In this document: positions 6,898 to 12,047 of the stretch, one piece after another
Layout of the letters: every line of letters begins with the position of its first letter
How positions within the stretch are numbered: position 1 is the first letter of the stretch
Assembly: GCA_016937995.1 (NCBI GenBank)
Contig: JAFGVM010000096.1
Coordinates: forward strand, 1-12,047
Source: Candidatus Delongbacteria bacterium
GTDB taxonomy: Bacteria; UBA4055
Reading direction: 5' to 3'
DNA: 12,047 nt
Notes under the pieces: model-generated
What the model was told of the DNA's origin: nothing
Seen by the model: the letters and a program-made list of their open reading frames with translations, nothing else
Database searches by the model: none
Position numbers and translations under genes: made by a program

Positions 6898-7869
6898 TTA
6901 GCTCTCCAACTTTAATTCAAATCTACAGCGATCATCTCCTTTAAGTGGGGATTCCAATAGTTTGATCTCAAGATCCATACCGAGCATATTATCAAATGCG
7001 TTCTTTGTAAATCCGGCACTGCAATAACACCAGTTCTCATTTACTTCATTGTTTCCTTTTAACAGAGAATCTCTGACGAACTGACAGTGACAGGCATAAT
7101 ATTTTCTTTCTTCTGGAGTTCTGGCATTCAGATAATTTTCTATATCATAAGGGATCTTAGTAACATACAATTTATTTCCATCTCTTACAGCTGAAAGTAT
7201 TTCCTGGTCAGCTTTCACATAATCAACTACTTCCTGAGTGATCCTCTGCTCGAACCAGACTATATCGTTATCACAGTGATACTGCAATTCAGCCACCTTA
7301 CGATCATGAAGTTCTTTGAGAAAAGTATCTAGATCCGATGCTTTTTTATAATTTTCATGCTCTTTTGCAAAAGCTTCCTTCGGAATATTATGGTTATTTC
7401 CTATAAGAACTTTTTGGTATTTATCCTCAGGAAGTACTTTGGTAAGCCTGTTCATAAGATCTTTGGTGAATTCAGGATATGCGGATAGAGGTGATCCAAG
7501 CGGAATATCTGGAAGATCTCCGAATATTTTTTCAGAAGTATTCTCACCAACTACCTTTATAGCTCTCTTTTTAATGTTTTCAATTACACCAACACCACCG
7601 AGAATGGTAGTAAAATAAATATAGATATCATTCTTTTTCAGAAGATAGAAATATCTCGCTATTGCAAGAATATTATCAATAGAATTATCACCCTGCTCTA
7701 TAAGCATTTTCACATATTTTTTGATATCACTGACCTCTGCTGAAACTGTATCTTTATTTATTTCCTGTAGGTATTTTTCCAGTTTTTCAATATCTCTGAG
7801 GGCCTGTTCGATCTGCTGCTCATCATAATTCCTCTGCTGATAAAGTTCCTTTAATTTTTCCTTACTCAT
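6898..7869 (-). CDS. Uncharacterised protein with a V4R-like Cys-motif C-terminal domain
   Basis: The 323-aa protein has no signal peptide, so it is probably cytosolic. The first 50 residues are charged and helical, likely a coiled coil (ELYQQRNYDEQQIEQALRDIEKLEKYLQEI). The middle is not recognised. The C-terminus carries Cys260-His-Cys262 (ACHCQFVRDSLL), Cys281-Tyr-Cys283 (NENWCYCSAGF) and LESPLKGDDRCRFEL with Cys315. The CYCSAG...LLESPLKGDDRCRF pattern resembles the V4R / methanogen-output / ATC-hydrolase-like ligand-binding fold, where such cysteines bind metal or ligand. That assignment is inference from motif style. The start has a strong AGGAG (7874-7879 region) about 5 nt upstream. It converges on umuC and is followed by R5 and element copy A. 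Confidence 0.85.
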   Translation of the reverse strand: MSKEKLKELYQQRNYDEQQIEQALRDIEKLEKYLQEINKDTVSAEVSDIKKYVKMLIEQGDNSIDNILAIARYFYLLKKNDIYIYFTTILGGVGVIENIKKRAIKVVGENTSEKIFGDLPDIPLGSPLSAYPEFTKDLMNRLTKVLPEDKYQKVLIGNNHNIPKEAFAKEHENYKKASDLDTFLKELHDRKVAELQYHCDNDIVWFEQRITQEVVDYVKADQEILSAVRDGNKLYVTKIPYDIENYLNARTPEERKYYACHCQFVRDSLLKGNNEVNENWCYCSAGFTKNAFDNMLGMDLEIKLLESPLKGDDRCRFELKLES

Positions 7870-7996
7870 AATTTCTCCTGCAAAATATTTCTATATGAGA
7901 TAATATACTAATCTTTTGATTGAATATAATATAAATCCGATGAACTGTAATAAAAAGGGATTAAAACAATTAATCTCTCACGGAGGCACAGAGGTG

Positions 7997-8010
7997 GTGG
8001 GTTGTGGGTT
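7997..8010. repeat. 7-bp repeat GTGGGTT x2
   Basis: Two perfect adjacent GTGGGTT units lie just left of element copy B, the same relative position as the heptamer tracts next to copies A and C. Before it, CACGGAGG-CACAGAGG (about 7979-7994) is a short 8-bp duplication. The gap 7870-8265 has no credible gene; its contents are this tract, copy B, a terminator and another heptamer tract. Confidence 0.6.
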
Positions 8011-8024
8011 GCATCTTTTGAATC

Positions 8025-8192
8025 ACTTTCCCAGACAGATAAGGAACTTACAAATTATATTCCCCGTGAAAAACCGACGATCCATCATCACGGGGAAACC
8101 TACGACACTGCTATAAAGTACTGATAACTAAGGGGTAAAAACATGGATCGTCTTGATTTTGGTCCCGATCAATCGGGATCATCAAGGAAAGT
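8025..8192 (+). ncRNA. Pseudoknot-forming dispersed element, copy B
   Basis: Same plan as copy A. The outer arms ACTTTCC (8025-8031) and GGAAAGT (8186-8192) pair. P1 is CCCCGTGA (8062-8069) with TCACGGGG (8088-8095). P2 is GACGATCCAT (8076-8085) with ATGGATCGTC (8143-8152), 10 bp. The linker 8096-8142 is 47 nt. The 3' stem CTTGAT/ATCAAG (8152-8157 with 8181-8186) encloses TCCCGA-TCAA-TCGGGA. The 3' half from P2 onward is almost identical to copy A, whereas the linker is closer to copy C. The A-only hairpin in the linker is absent. It follows the 3' side of the propeller lipoprotein gene. Confidence 0.6.
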
Positions 8193-8207
8193 AACGTAAA
8201 AAAACAT

Positions 8208-8237
8208 AAAAAAAGGGGACTAATGGAAATCGTCCCC
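8208..8237 (-). terminator. Intrinsic terminator of the propeller lipoprotein gene
   Basis: On the minus strand GGGGAC (complement of 8232-8237) pairs with GTCCCC (complement of 8215-8220) and is followed by seven T. It lies about 30 nt after the lipoprotein gene's stop. A related hairpin with the same ATCGTCCCCTAC flank follows the DUF4230 gene. Confidence 0.75.
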
Positions 8238-8240
8238 TAC

Positions 8241-8275
8241 ATTATCAATTATTAATTATTCATTGTTAATTATAA
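8241..8275. repeat. 7-bp repeat tract overlapping the end of the lipoprotein gene
   Basis: Five degenerate heptamers: ATTATCA, ATTATTA, ATTATTC, ATTGTTA, ATTATAA. The stop codon (8266-8268) and final codons of the lipoprotein gene lie inside the tract. Confidence 0.65.
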
Positions 8276-9420
8276 TCATAAACATTCACATAAACCTCTC
8301 CATCCTCATCCATTGCAACATATAATTTATCTCCAACAAAATAGAAAATATCTTTCATAATTAAAATTTCATTGTACACAATATTACCTTTGAATTTATA
8401 ACTATTTAAATAAACACCATCTTTGAAAATGCTGAATTCTGTATAACCACCTGCGACACTTTCGTCAGTCTTGGCTTTCTTAACCCACACACGACCGAAT
8501 TTATCGCAATAGATATCTTCAATAGCTTTATTATATGCTCTTTTAAGATCGTTTTCTTTCTTCCCATCACTATTGATCACAGCCCCTTTGAATATTTCTA
8601 TTCTGTCTTTAGAGACTTCTGATTTTTTATAACTCATTTTAACAGTCTGTTCAAGTTTTCCCGAAAGACCATATACTTTATATTTGAAAAGATTCTCATC
8701 AACTTCTGCAGTGAAAATATTATTATCTGAAAAAGTCACCGGAGTAAATATATCTGTCGGATTAACCTGTGGATTATTTGTATCTATTTCCATACTTCTT
8801 TTATCCAAAGAAAAGATCTCATTATACTTTGAATCATACATCTGTACTTCTACAGTAAAATATACAATACCATCGATCATCTTTGGTGCCATTTTAAGAC
8901 CTAGATTTCTTTCTTTGTTTATCTGTTCTAAGAACATAGGTTTCGCATCCTGTTGAAAGTGCTTAAATCCTAAAAATTCACCATCAGTATCAAACTTAAC
9001 ACGTTTAATTGCAGCCTGATCAAAAACAACGATCGTATCATTGAAAATACTCATATCTCCAAGCATTCCATATTCTCCGGGACCATTGCCTAATCTTCCA
9101 AAAGTTTTAATATATTTACCCGCCCTATCAAACTTTTTAATAGTAGAAGAGTGACTGTCAGCTATATAAATGCTCCCTTTCGAATCTACAACAATATCTG
9201 ACACTTTTGAAAATACTCTTTCTTCCGGATCATCATCGCTTTCAGTGCCTGATATTTTTATTTTGAGTTTTAAACCGGGATCAAAATCCGGTATTGAAGG
9301 TGTGCCATTATTGGTGAAATTCTTTACTCCATCAACTGTTTCCACTTTGTACGTGCTGTTATTTGAGCACGATGTCAAAGCAATTAGTAATGCCATTAAA
9401 ACGAATAAATATTTTTTCAT
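8266..9420 (-). CDS. 6-bladed beta-propeller (NHL-like) lipoprotein
   Basis: 384 aa. The N-terminus is a lipoprotein signal: MKK, a hydrophobic stretch, and the lipobox LTSC with Cys18 as the predicted lipidated residue, followed by SNNS. The mature part has NHL/6-bladed-propeller blades, clearest at about 85-135 (VSDIVVDSKGSIYIADSHSSTIKKFDRAGKYIKTFGRLGNGPGEYG), matching the '6-bladed beta-propeller' family common in Bacteroidota-type genomes. Later blades are degenerate; DKFGRVWVKK and DEDGEVYVNVYDYN close the fold. The role is probably binding at the cell envelope; the ligand is unknown. The ATG has a good AGGAG 8 nt upstream. A terminator and element copy B follow the gene. Confidence 0.88.
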   Translation of the reverse strand: MKKYLFVLMALLIALTSCSNNSTYKVETVDGVKNFTNNGTPSIPDFDPGLKLKIKISGTESDDDPEERVFSKVSDIVVDSKGSIYIADSHSSTIKKFDRAGKYIKTFGRLGNGPGEYGMLGDMSIFNDTIVVFDQAAIKRVKFDTDGEFLGFKHFQQDAKPMFLEQINKERNLGLKMAPKMIDGIVYFTVEVQMYDSKYNEIFSLDKRSMEIDTNNPQVNPTDIFTPVTFSDNNIFTAEVDENLFKYKVYGLSGKLEQTVKMSYKKSEVSKDRIEIFKGAVINSDGKKENDLKRAYNKAIEDIYCDKFGRVWVKKAKTDESVAGGYTEFSIFKDGVYLNSYKFKGNIVYNEILIMKDIFYFVGDKLYVAMDEDGEVYVNVYDYN

Positions 9421-9482
9421 ATTTTTCTCCTGTAATTTTAATTCTTTGACTGAGGAGAAGGGAAAAGGTTGTCTTTGTGTAA

Positions 9483-9517
9483 TTTTAGATTTTAGATTTT
9501 AGAAGTCAGATTTAAGA
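9483..9517. repeat. 7-bp repeat tract (TTTTAGA x3 plus variants)
   Basis: Three perfect TTTTAGA units, then AGTCAGA and TTTAAGA, about 20 nt left of element copy C. The gap 9421-9784 shows no gene; it holds this tract, copy C and R5 copy 2. Confidence 0.75.
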
Positions 9518-9537
9518 GAATGCGAAGAATTGTGCGA

Positions 9538-9707
9538 AACTTTCCAGATTGATAAGGATCTTTCCAAATTATCCTCTCCATCCATCATCGGCAGTTCAAC
9601 AGGATGGAGAAACCTGCGATACTGCTATAAAGTACTGATCACTAAGAGGTTAAAACTTGAACTGCCTAGCACTTTTTGTTACTTTTTGCTGCAATGGGAA
9701 AAAGTAA
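9538..9707 (+). ncRNA. Pseudoknot-forming dispersed element, copy C (covarying stems)
   Basis: Same architecture as A and B, but both main stems have new bases with pairing kept. P1 is CTCCATCC (9576-9583) with GGATGGAG (9602-9609). P2 is GGCAGTTCAA (9590-9599) with TTGAACTGCC (9657-9666). The two bases between the P2 5' arm and the P1 3' arm are CA, as in A and B. The 47-nt linker (9610-9656) is nearly identical to that of B. The 3' hairpin is replaced by TTACTTTTT (9679-9687) pairing with AAAAAGTAA (9699-9707). The 5' flank ACTTTCC-AGA-AAGGATCT is conserved. It lies on the 3' side of the 81-aa gene. Confidence 0.6.
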
Positions 9708-9750
9708 AGATCATGTACTCTTTCTAAATAAAACGAATTATAATACTCTT

Positions 9751-9780
9751 GGATTCCCGGATCAAGTCCGAGAATGACAG
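9751..9780. repeat. GAATGAC-type hairpin repeat R5, copy 2
   Basis: TTC-CGGA paired with TCCG-GAA around a TCAAG loop (9754-9774), then TGACAG. It lies directly beside the stop codon of the 81-aa gene, the same position as copy 1 beside the 323-aa gene. Confidence 0.65.
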
Positions 9781-9784
9781 AATA

Positions 9785-10030
9785 TTATTTTTTCTTAAAC
9801 GGGATCAGATCCAATCCCAAATACCTTAAACACATAAACAAAAAATAAGTAACCCCAGCCTCATCAATATTACCGAAAAAAGGTATATTATCCGGCAATA
9901 TCTCAAAAATCCCAGCTGTAGGGTTAATAATATAAACCAAACTAAAAAGAATCCCGATTATAGCTAAAAACACACCAAATAATGATCTCGGTTTCTTAGA
10001 ACTTTTAACAATTATTCGTTTCTTATCCAT
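9785..10030 (-). CDS. Small membrane protein, YkvA/DUF1232-like
   Basis: 81 aa. A basic N-terminus (MDKKRIIVKSSKKPR) is followed by one hydrophobic segment at about 17-36, then NPTAGIFEILPDNIPFFGNIDEAG and a second, weaker hydrophobic stretch. The pattern NP...ILPDNIPFFGNIDE resembles the NPLDLIPDFIPVLGYLDD signature of the YkvA/DUF1232 family of small membrane proteins of unknown function; this link is moderate. The ATG has AGGA 8 nt upstream. It lies 71 nt downstream of the DUF4230 gene, with a terminator between, so they may be separate units. R5 copy 2 and element copy C follow. Confidence 0.8.
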   Translation of the reverse strand: MDKKRIIVKSSKKPRSLFGVFLAIIGILFSLVYIINPTAGIFEILPDNIPFFGNIDEAGVTYFLFMCLRYLGLDLIPFKKK

Positions 10031-10047
10031 AATAGTTCCTTTTTTTT

Positions 10048-10076
10048 AAAAGAGGGGACGATAAGAAATCGTCCCC
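10048..10076 (-). terminator. Terminator-like hairpin after the DUF4230 gene
   Basis: On the minus strand GGGGACGAT pairs with ATCGTCCCC over 9 bp (10054-10062 with 10068-10076) around a 5-nt loop, followed by CTCTTTT. It shares AATCGTCCCCTACA with the terminator of the lipoprotein gene, so it is also a dispersed repeat. It lies just upstream of the 81-aa gene's ribosome site. Confidence 0.65.
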
Positions 10077-10079
10077 TAC

Positions 10080-10100
10080 AATTGGTAATTGTTAACTCTT
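10080..10100. repeat. Short 7-bp repeat tract beside the DUF4230 stop
   Basis: AATTGGT, AATTGTT and AACTCTT lie between the hairpin and the DUF4230 stop codon. Weak on its own; listed because it fits the hairpin-plus-heptamer pattern. Confidence 0.4.
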
Positions 10101-10101
10101 T

Positions 10102-10812
10102 TTAAACAAAAATTCCAGCGTCTTTTTCTTTCTTCAATCTGTCAAAAAGATCTTTAACTACCTTTTCAGCATTAGCTTTAGCTTTCTCAAGCAGCAGCTC
10201 ATGCTTGCCTGCCTCGATAACTTTGCTTCTGAGCTCTCCCCTGATCTGATCCTCCATAGCTTTACCTGAATAAGCATCAAATCTTGCCCATCCGATCTCT
10301 TTTTTGACCATGATCTTATTTGGATCACTCTGAACTTCCACAATGTCCTCATCCAGTATTACATCAGGAAGATCAAGAACAAGTTCCTGTTTCTCTATAT
10401 CCCATCTGATACTATTTGAACTGAGAGAATCTGCAGGTATATAATACTGAACTTTATTACCTGGAACTTTCATTTCGACAGTTGTAGTACCTAAATGATA
10501 CCAGTCCCATAGTATTTTTGAGGATGATCTTTCGATTTCTACAGTCAATTCTGCTGTCATGACCACTATCTTTGATTCCTGCTTTAATTGACCTATTGTA
10601 TTCAAAATGATCTCTGTATTATAAACATTTGGTCTGAATACATTATTGAAAGTATCGTGAAAACCCATACTGAATTTGTACAGAATATATCCTGTGGTCA
10701 ATATAGCTACGACACAAACTACTGCAAATGCCCAGTATTTTGAAGTATTTTTCTCAGGTCTTTCATCTATAACTTCAATTATATCTTCTATATTTTTGAT
10801 TTCTTCAGTCAT
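10102..10812 (-). CDS. DUF4230 family membrane-anchored protein
   Basis: 236 aa. An acidic cytoplasmic N-terminus (MTEEIKNIEDIIEVIDERPEK) precedes a single transmembrane helix at about 27-45 (YWAFAVVCVVAILTTGYIL), so the rest lies outside the inner membrane. The body (LKQESKIVVMTAELTVEIERSSSK, WYHLGTTTVEMKVPGNKVQYYIP, KQELVLDLPDVILDEDIVEVQSDPNKI) and the charged helical C-terminus (AKANAEKVVKDLFDRLK) fit DUF4230, a family of unknown function. The ATG has AGGAG 6-7 nt upstream. It is divergent from the FISUMP gene across a 265-nt AT-rich gap. Confidence 0.85.
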   Translation of the reverse strand: MTEEIKNIEDIIEVIDERPEKNTSKYWAFAVVCVVAILTTGYILYKFSMGFHDTFNNVFRPNVYNTEIILNTIGQLKQESKIVVMTAELTVEIERSSSKILWDWYHLGTTTVEMKVPGNKVQYYIPADSLSSNSIRWDIEKQELVLDLPDVILDEDIVEVQSDPNKIMVKKEIGWARFDAYSGKAMEDQIRGELRSKVIEAGKHELLLEKAKANAEKVVKDLFDRLKKEKDAGIFV

Positions 10813-10836
10813 TTTATACTCCTGTATTATTTATTT

Positions 10837-10865
10837 AATATGTTCAAAATTACACATTATTGCAA
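10837..10865 (-). promoter_or_regulatory. Candidate promoter of the DUF4230 gene
   Basis: On the minus strand TTGCAA (10860-10865) and CATATT (10837-10842) are separated by 17 nt, ending 24 nt before the ATG codon. In such AT-rich DNA chance matches are likely. Confidence 0.3.
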
Positions 10866-11007
10866 TTTATAATTTTTATGTTTTTACTATTAATATGTTA
10901 AATATAAATATCAAAGGTTAAAACTGAGAGTGATCTAAGCCTATATCTCCAGAATACATTCGGTTATTTAAAAACTGCACTTATTGCATTTTCTTAAAAT
11001 TTCTCTA

Positions 11008-11016
11008 TGTTATAAA
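11008..11016 (+). promoter_or_regulatory. Candidate extended -10 of the FISUMP gene
   Basis: TGTTATAAA matches the extended -10 form TGnTATAAT and would give a leader of about 55 nt. A TTGCAT lies at 10984-10989, 21 nt away, which is too far for a standard -35. Low confidence. Confidence 0.25.
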
Positions 11017-11077
11017 TTCTTTCTTTATTAATATTCATTTTTACCATTACTATACTAATATCATACTGGAGAAGATC

Positions 11078-11767
11078 ATGAAACCAAAATCAAGTTTTAT
11101 ATCAATTCCTCTTATCGCTGTATTTTTGCTATCAGTTCAAATTCAAACTACTTATTCTCAAGAAGTTATGAAAATTAAGAAGAAAGATAACACTATTATC
11201 AGTATACCAATGTCTGAGATCGCAGGAATATCTTTTAGCGGTTCTGACCAATTACCTGACAATGAGTTCGCTGATATTGATGGAAATATCTATAAGATCG
11301 TAAAAATAGGTTTACAATCATGGGCAGGGTCAAATTTAAATGTTAGCCGTTTTCGTAATGGAGACCCGATCCTTGAAGCAAAATCAGATGAGGAGTGGAT
11401 AAAAGCCGGAAAAAAAGGAAAACCTGCCTGGTGTTATTATTTGAACAGTTCAGAAAATGGTCCTCTGTATGGAAAGCTTTATAATTGGTATGCTGTTAAT
11501 GATAAAAGAGGTCTCGCTCCTAAAGGATGGCGTGTTGCTTTTGACCAGGATTGGGATGCTCTTTCCAAGGGACTGGGTGATATACCCGGTGCAAAATTAA
11601 AAGAAGCTGGAAAAAACAACTGGCTCAAAAATGCTGATAATGTTACTAATGAGACCGGGTTCACTGTTCTTCCAAGCGGATCAAGATTTGCTGCCGGTAA
11701 ATTTTCCGGTGCGGGATCACAGGCAACTTTGTGGACAAGCACTGAAAATACTCTTAATGAAGGGTGA
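11078..11767 (+). CDS. Secreted FISUMP-domain protein, cut short by an in-frame TGA
   Basis: 229 aa to the first stop. A signal peptide (hydrophobic 7-20, likely cleavage after TTYS at 27) is followed by a short leader, MKIKKKDNTIISIPMSEIAGISFSG, common at the start of such proteins. The rest, from DIDGNIYKIVKIGLQSW, is the Fibrobacter succinogenes major paralogous domain (TIGR02145): NGPLYGKLYNWYAV, LAPKGWRV, DWDALS, GAKLKEAG, ETGFTVLPSGSR, LWTSTE. Exported and of unknown function. Family members usually go on after LWTSTE with a W-S-R segment and end in VRCVK. Here a TGA stands where Trp (TGG) is expected, and the tail continues in frame after it. The ATG has GGAGA 5-6 nt upstream. Confidence 0.85.
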   Translation: MKPKSSFISIPLIAVFLLSVQIQTTYSQEVMKIKKKDNTIISIPMSEIAGISFSGSDQLPDNEFADIDGNIYKIVKIGLQSWAGSNLNVSRFRNGDPILEAKSDEEWIKAGKKGKPAWCYYLNSSENGPLYGKLYNWYAVNDKRGLAPKGWRVAFDQDWDALSKGLGDIPGAKLKEAGKNNWLKNADNVTNETGFTVLPSGSRFAAGKFSGAGSQATLWTSTENTLNEG

Positions 11768-11857
11768 TCAAGAATTATTTATGACTACAATAGTACTGTC
11801 TCCAAATACAGCTATGATAAAAATTGCGGACTGGCTGTCCGTTGCGTTAAAGAATGA
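11768..11857 (+). pseudogene. Detached C-terminal tail of the FISUMP protein
   Basis: In the same frame as the upstream gene, 29 codons read from SRIIYDYNSTVSK to LAVRCVKE and end in TGA (11855-11857). This is the normal end of a FISUMP domain. Only one base separates an intact gene from this state (TGG to TGA at 11765-11767). A terminator follows the distal stop, consistent with the original gene ending here. Confidence 0.8.
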
Positions 11858-11876
11858 TCATAGTGATTTGATTTGT

Positions 11877-11907
11877 ACTAAATTCAACCGTCAGTTTAGT
11901 TTTTTTT
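11877..11907 (+). terminator. Possible intrinsic terminator of the FISUMP gene
   Basis: ACTAAA (11877-11882) pairs with TTTAGT (11895-11900) around a 12-nt loop and is followed by seven more T. The stem is AT-rich and thus modest, but its place 20 nt after the distal stop is fitting. Confidence 0.5.
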
Positions 11908-11960
11908 ACAATAATACAACTATTGGATTATTGTTTATAAAGACTGCGATTGGTATATTT

Positions 11961-12047
11961 AAGTCAGAAGTCAGAAGTCAGAAGTCAGAAGTCAGAAGTC
12001 AGAAGTCAGAAGTCAGAAGTCAGAAGTCAGAAGTCAGAAGTCAGAAG
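11961..12047. repeat. Perfect 7-bp tandem array (TCAGAAG x12)
   Basis: From 11964 to the window end there are exactly 12 uninterrupted TCAGAAG units, preceded by AAG. The array may continue beyond the window. Its unit matches the degenerate units at 2776-2806, 5221-5241 and 9504-9510. Confidence 0.95.

Noticed and set aside
7916-8116. 66-codon plus-strand open frame in the gap before element copy B
   Set aside because: No ribosome site, no protein-like composition, and it runs through the structured repeat.
6671-9707. The three elements as integron attC sites
   Set aside because: The cassette-like layout is suggestive, but the ends lack RYYYAAC/GTTRRRY and the fold is a pseudoknot rather than a long imperfect hairpin.
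6671-9707. Elements as hammerhead ribozymes (CTGAT in the linker)
   Set aside because: The CUGANGA...GAAA core is missing; CTGATAAC/CTGATCAC does not fit, and copy A lacks it.
11078-11857. FISUMP protein as target of a diversity-generating retroelement, or TGA as a sense codon
   Set aside because: No reverse transcriptase or template repeat is in the window. The long genes contain no internal TGA, so the genetic code looks standard.
11961-12047. CRISPR array
   Set aside because: Seven-bp units without spacers are a simple tandem repeat.
1-12047. tRNA or rRNA genes
   Set aside because: No cloverleaf with a T-loop GGTTCRA core and no rRNA-like stretch was seen on either strand.

Overview
The window is AT-rich chromosomal DNA from a Gram-negative bacterium. 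An arabinose-5-phosphate isomerase implies Kdo and lipopolysaccharide. A lipobox-bearing NHL/6-bladed-propeller lipoprotein, a DUF4230 protein and a Fibrobacter-type 'major paralogous' (FISUMP) secreted protein suggest the FCB group (Bacteroidota/Fibrobacterota) or a nearby candidate phylum such as Delongbacteria or Cloacimonadota. The phylum is inferred from protein style and is not proven.

Left third (1-6603): a DNA-repair neighbourhood. mutS and a kdsD-like gene run on the minus strand. Divergently, umuD, an SRAP/HMCES (YedK-type) abasic-site shield gene and umuC run on the plus strand, forming a compact damage-tolerance set. Between umuD and the SRAP gene lies a 20-codon relic of a second, diverged umuD.

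Middle (6604-10101): three minus-strand genes encode a Cys-motif protein with a V4R-like tail, a 6-bladed-propeller lipoprotein and a small YkvA/DUF1232-like membrane protein. Each is followed at its 3' side by one copy of an approximately 170-nt dispersed element (copies A, B, C). All three copies fold into the same H-type pseudoknot. Copy C has different bases in both stems but keeps full pairing, while the 47-48 nt linker is strongly conserved. I do not recognise this family, and it is the best candidate for an undescribed structured RNA or mobile element.

Right end (10102-12047): a DUF4230 membrane protein is divergent from a FISUMP protein whose reading frame is cut by one in-frame TGA 29 codons before its natural end. 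The window ends inside 12 perfect copies of a 7-bp repeat.

Two further patterns run through the intergenic DNA. Tracts of 7-bp tandem repeats occur at nine places, nearly always beside a hairpin-forming dispersed repeat and sometimes running into the last codons of a gene. Several smaller hairpin repeats also occur in pairs: one upstream of both mutS and umuC, one that looks like a shared terminator, and one GAATGAC-type repeat.
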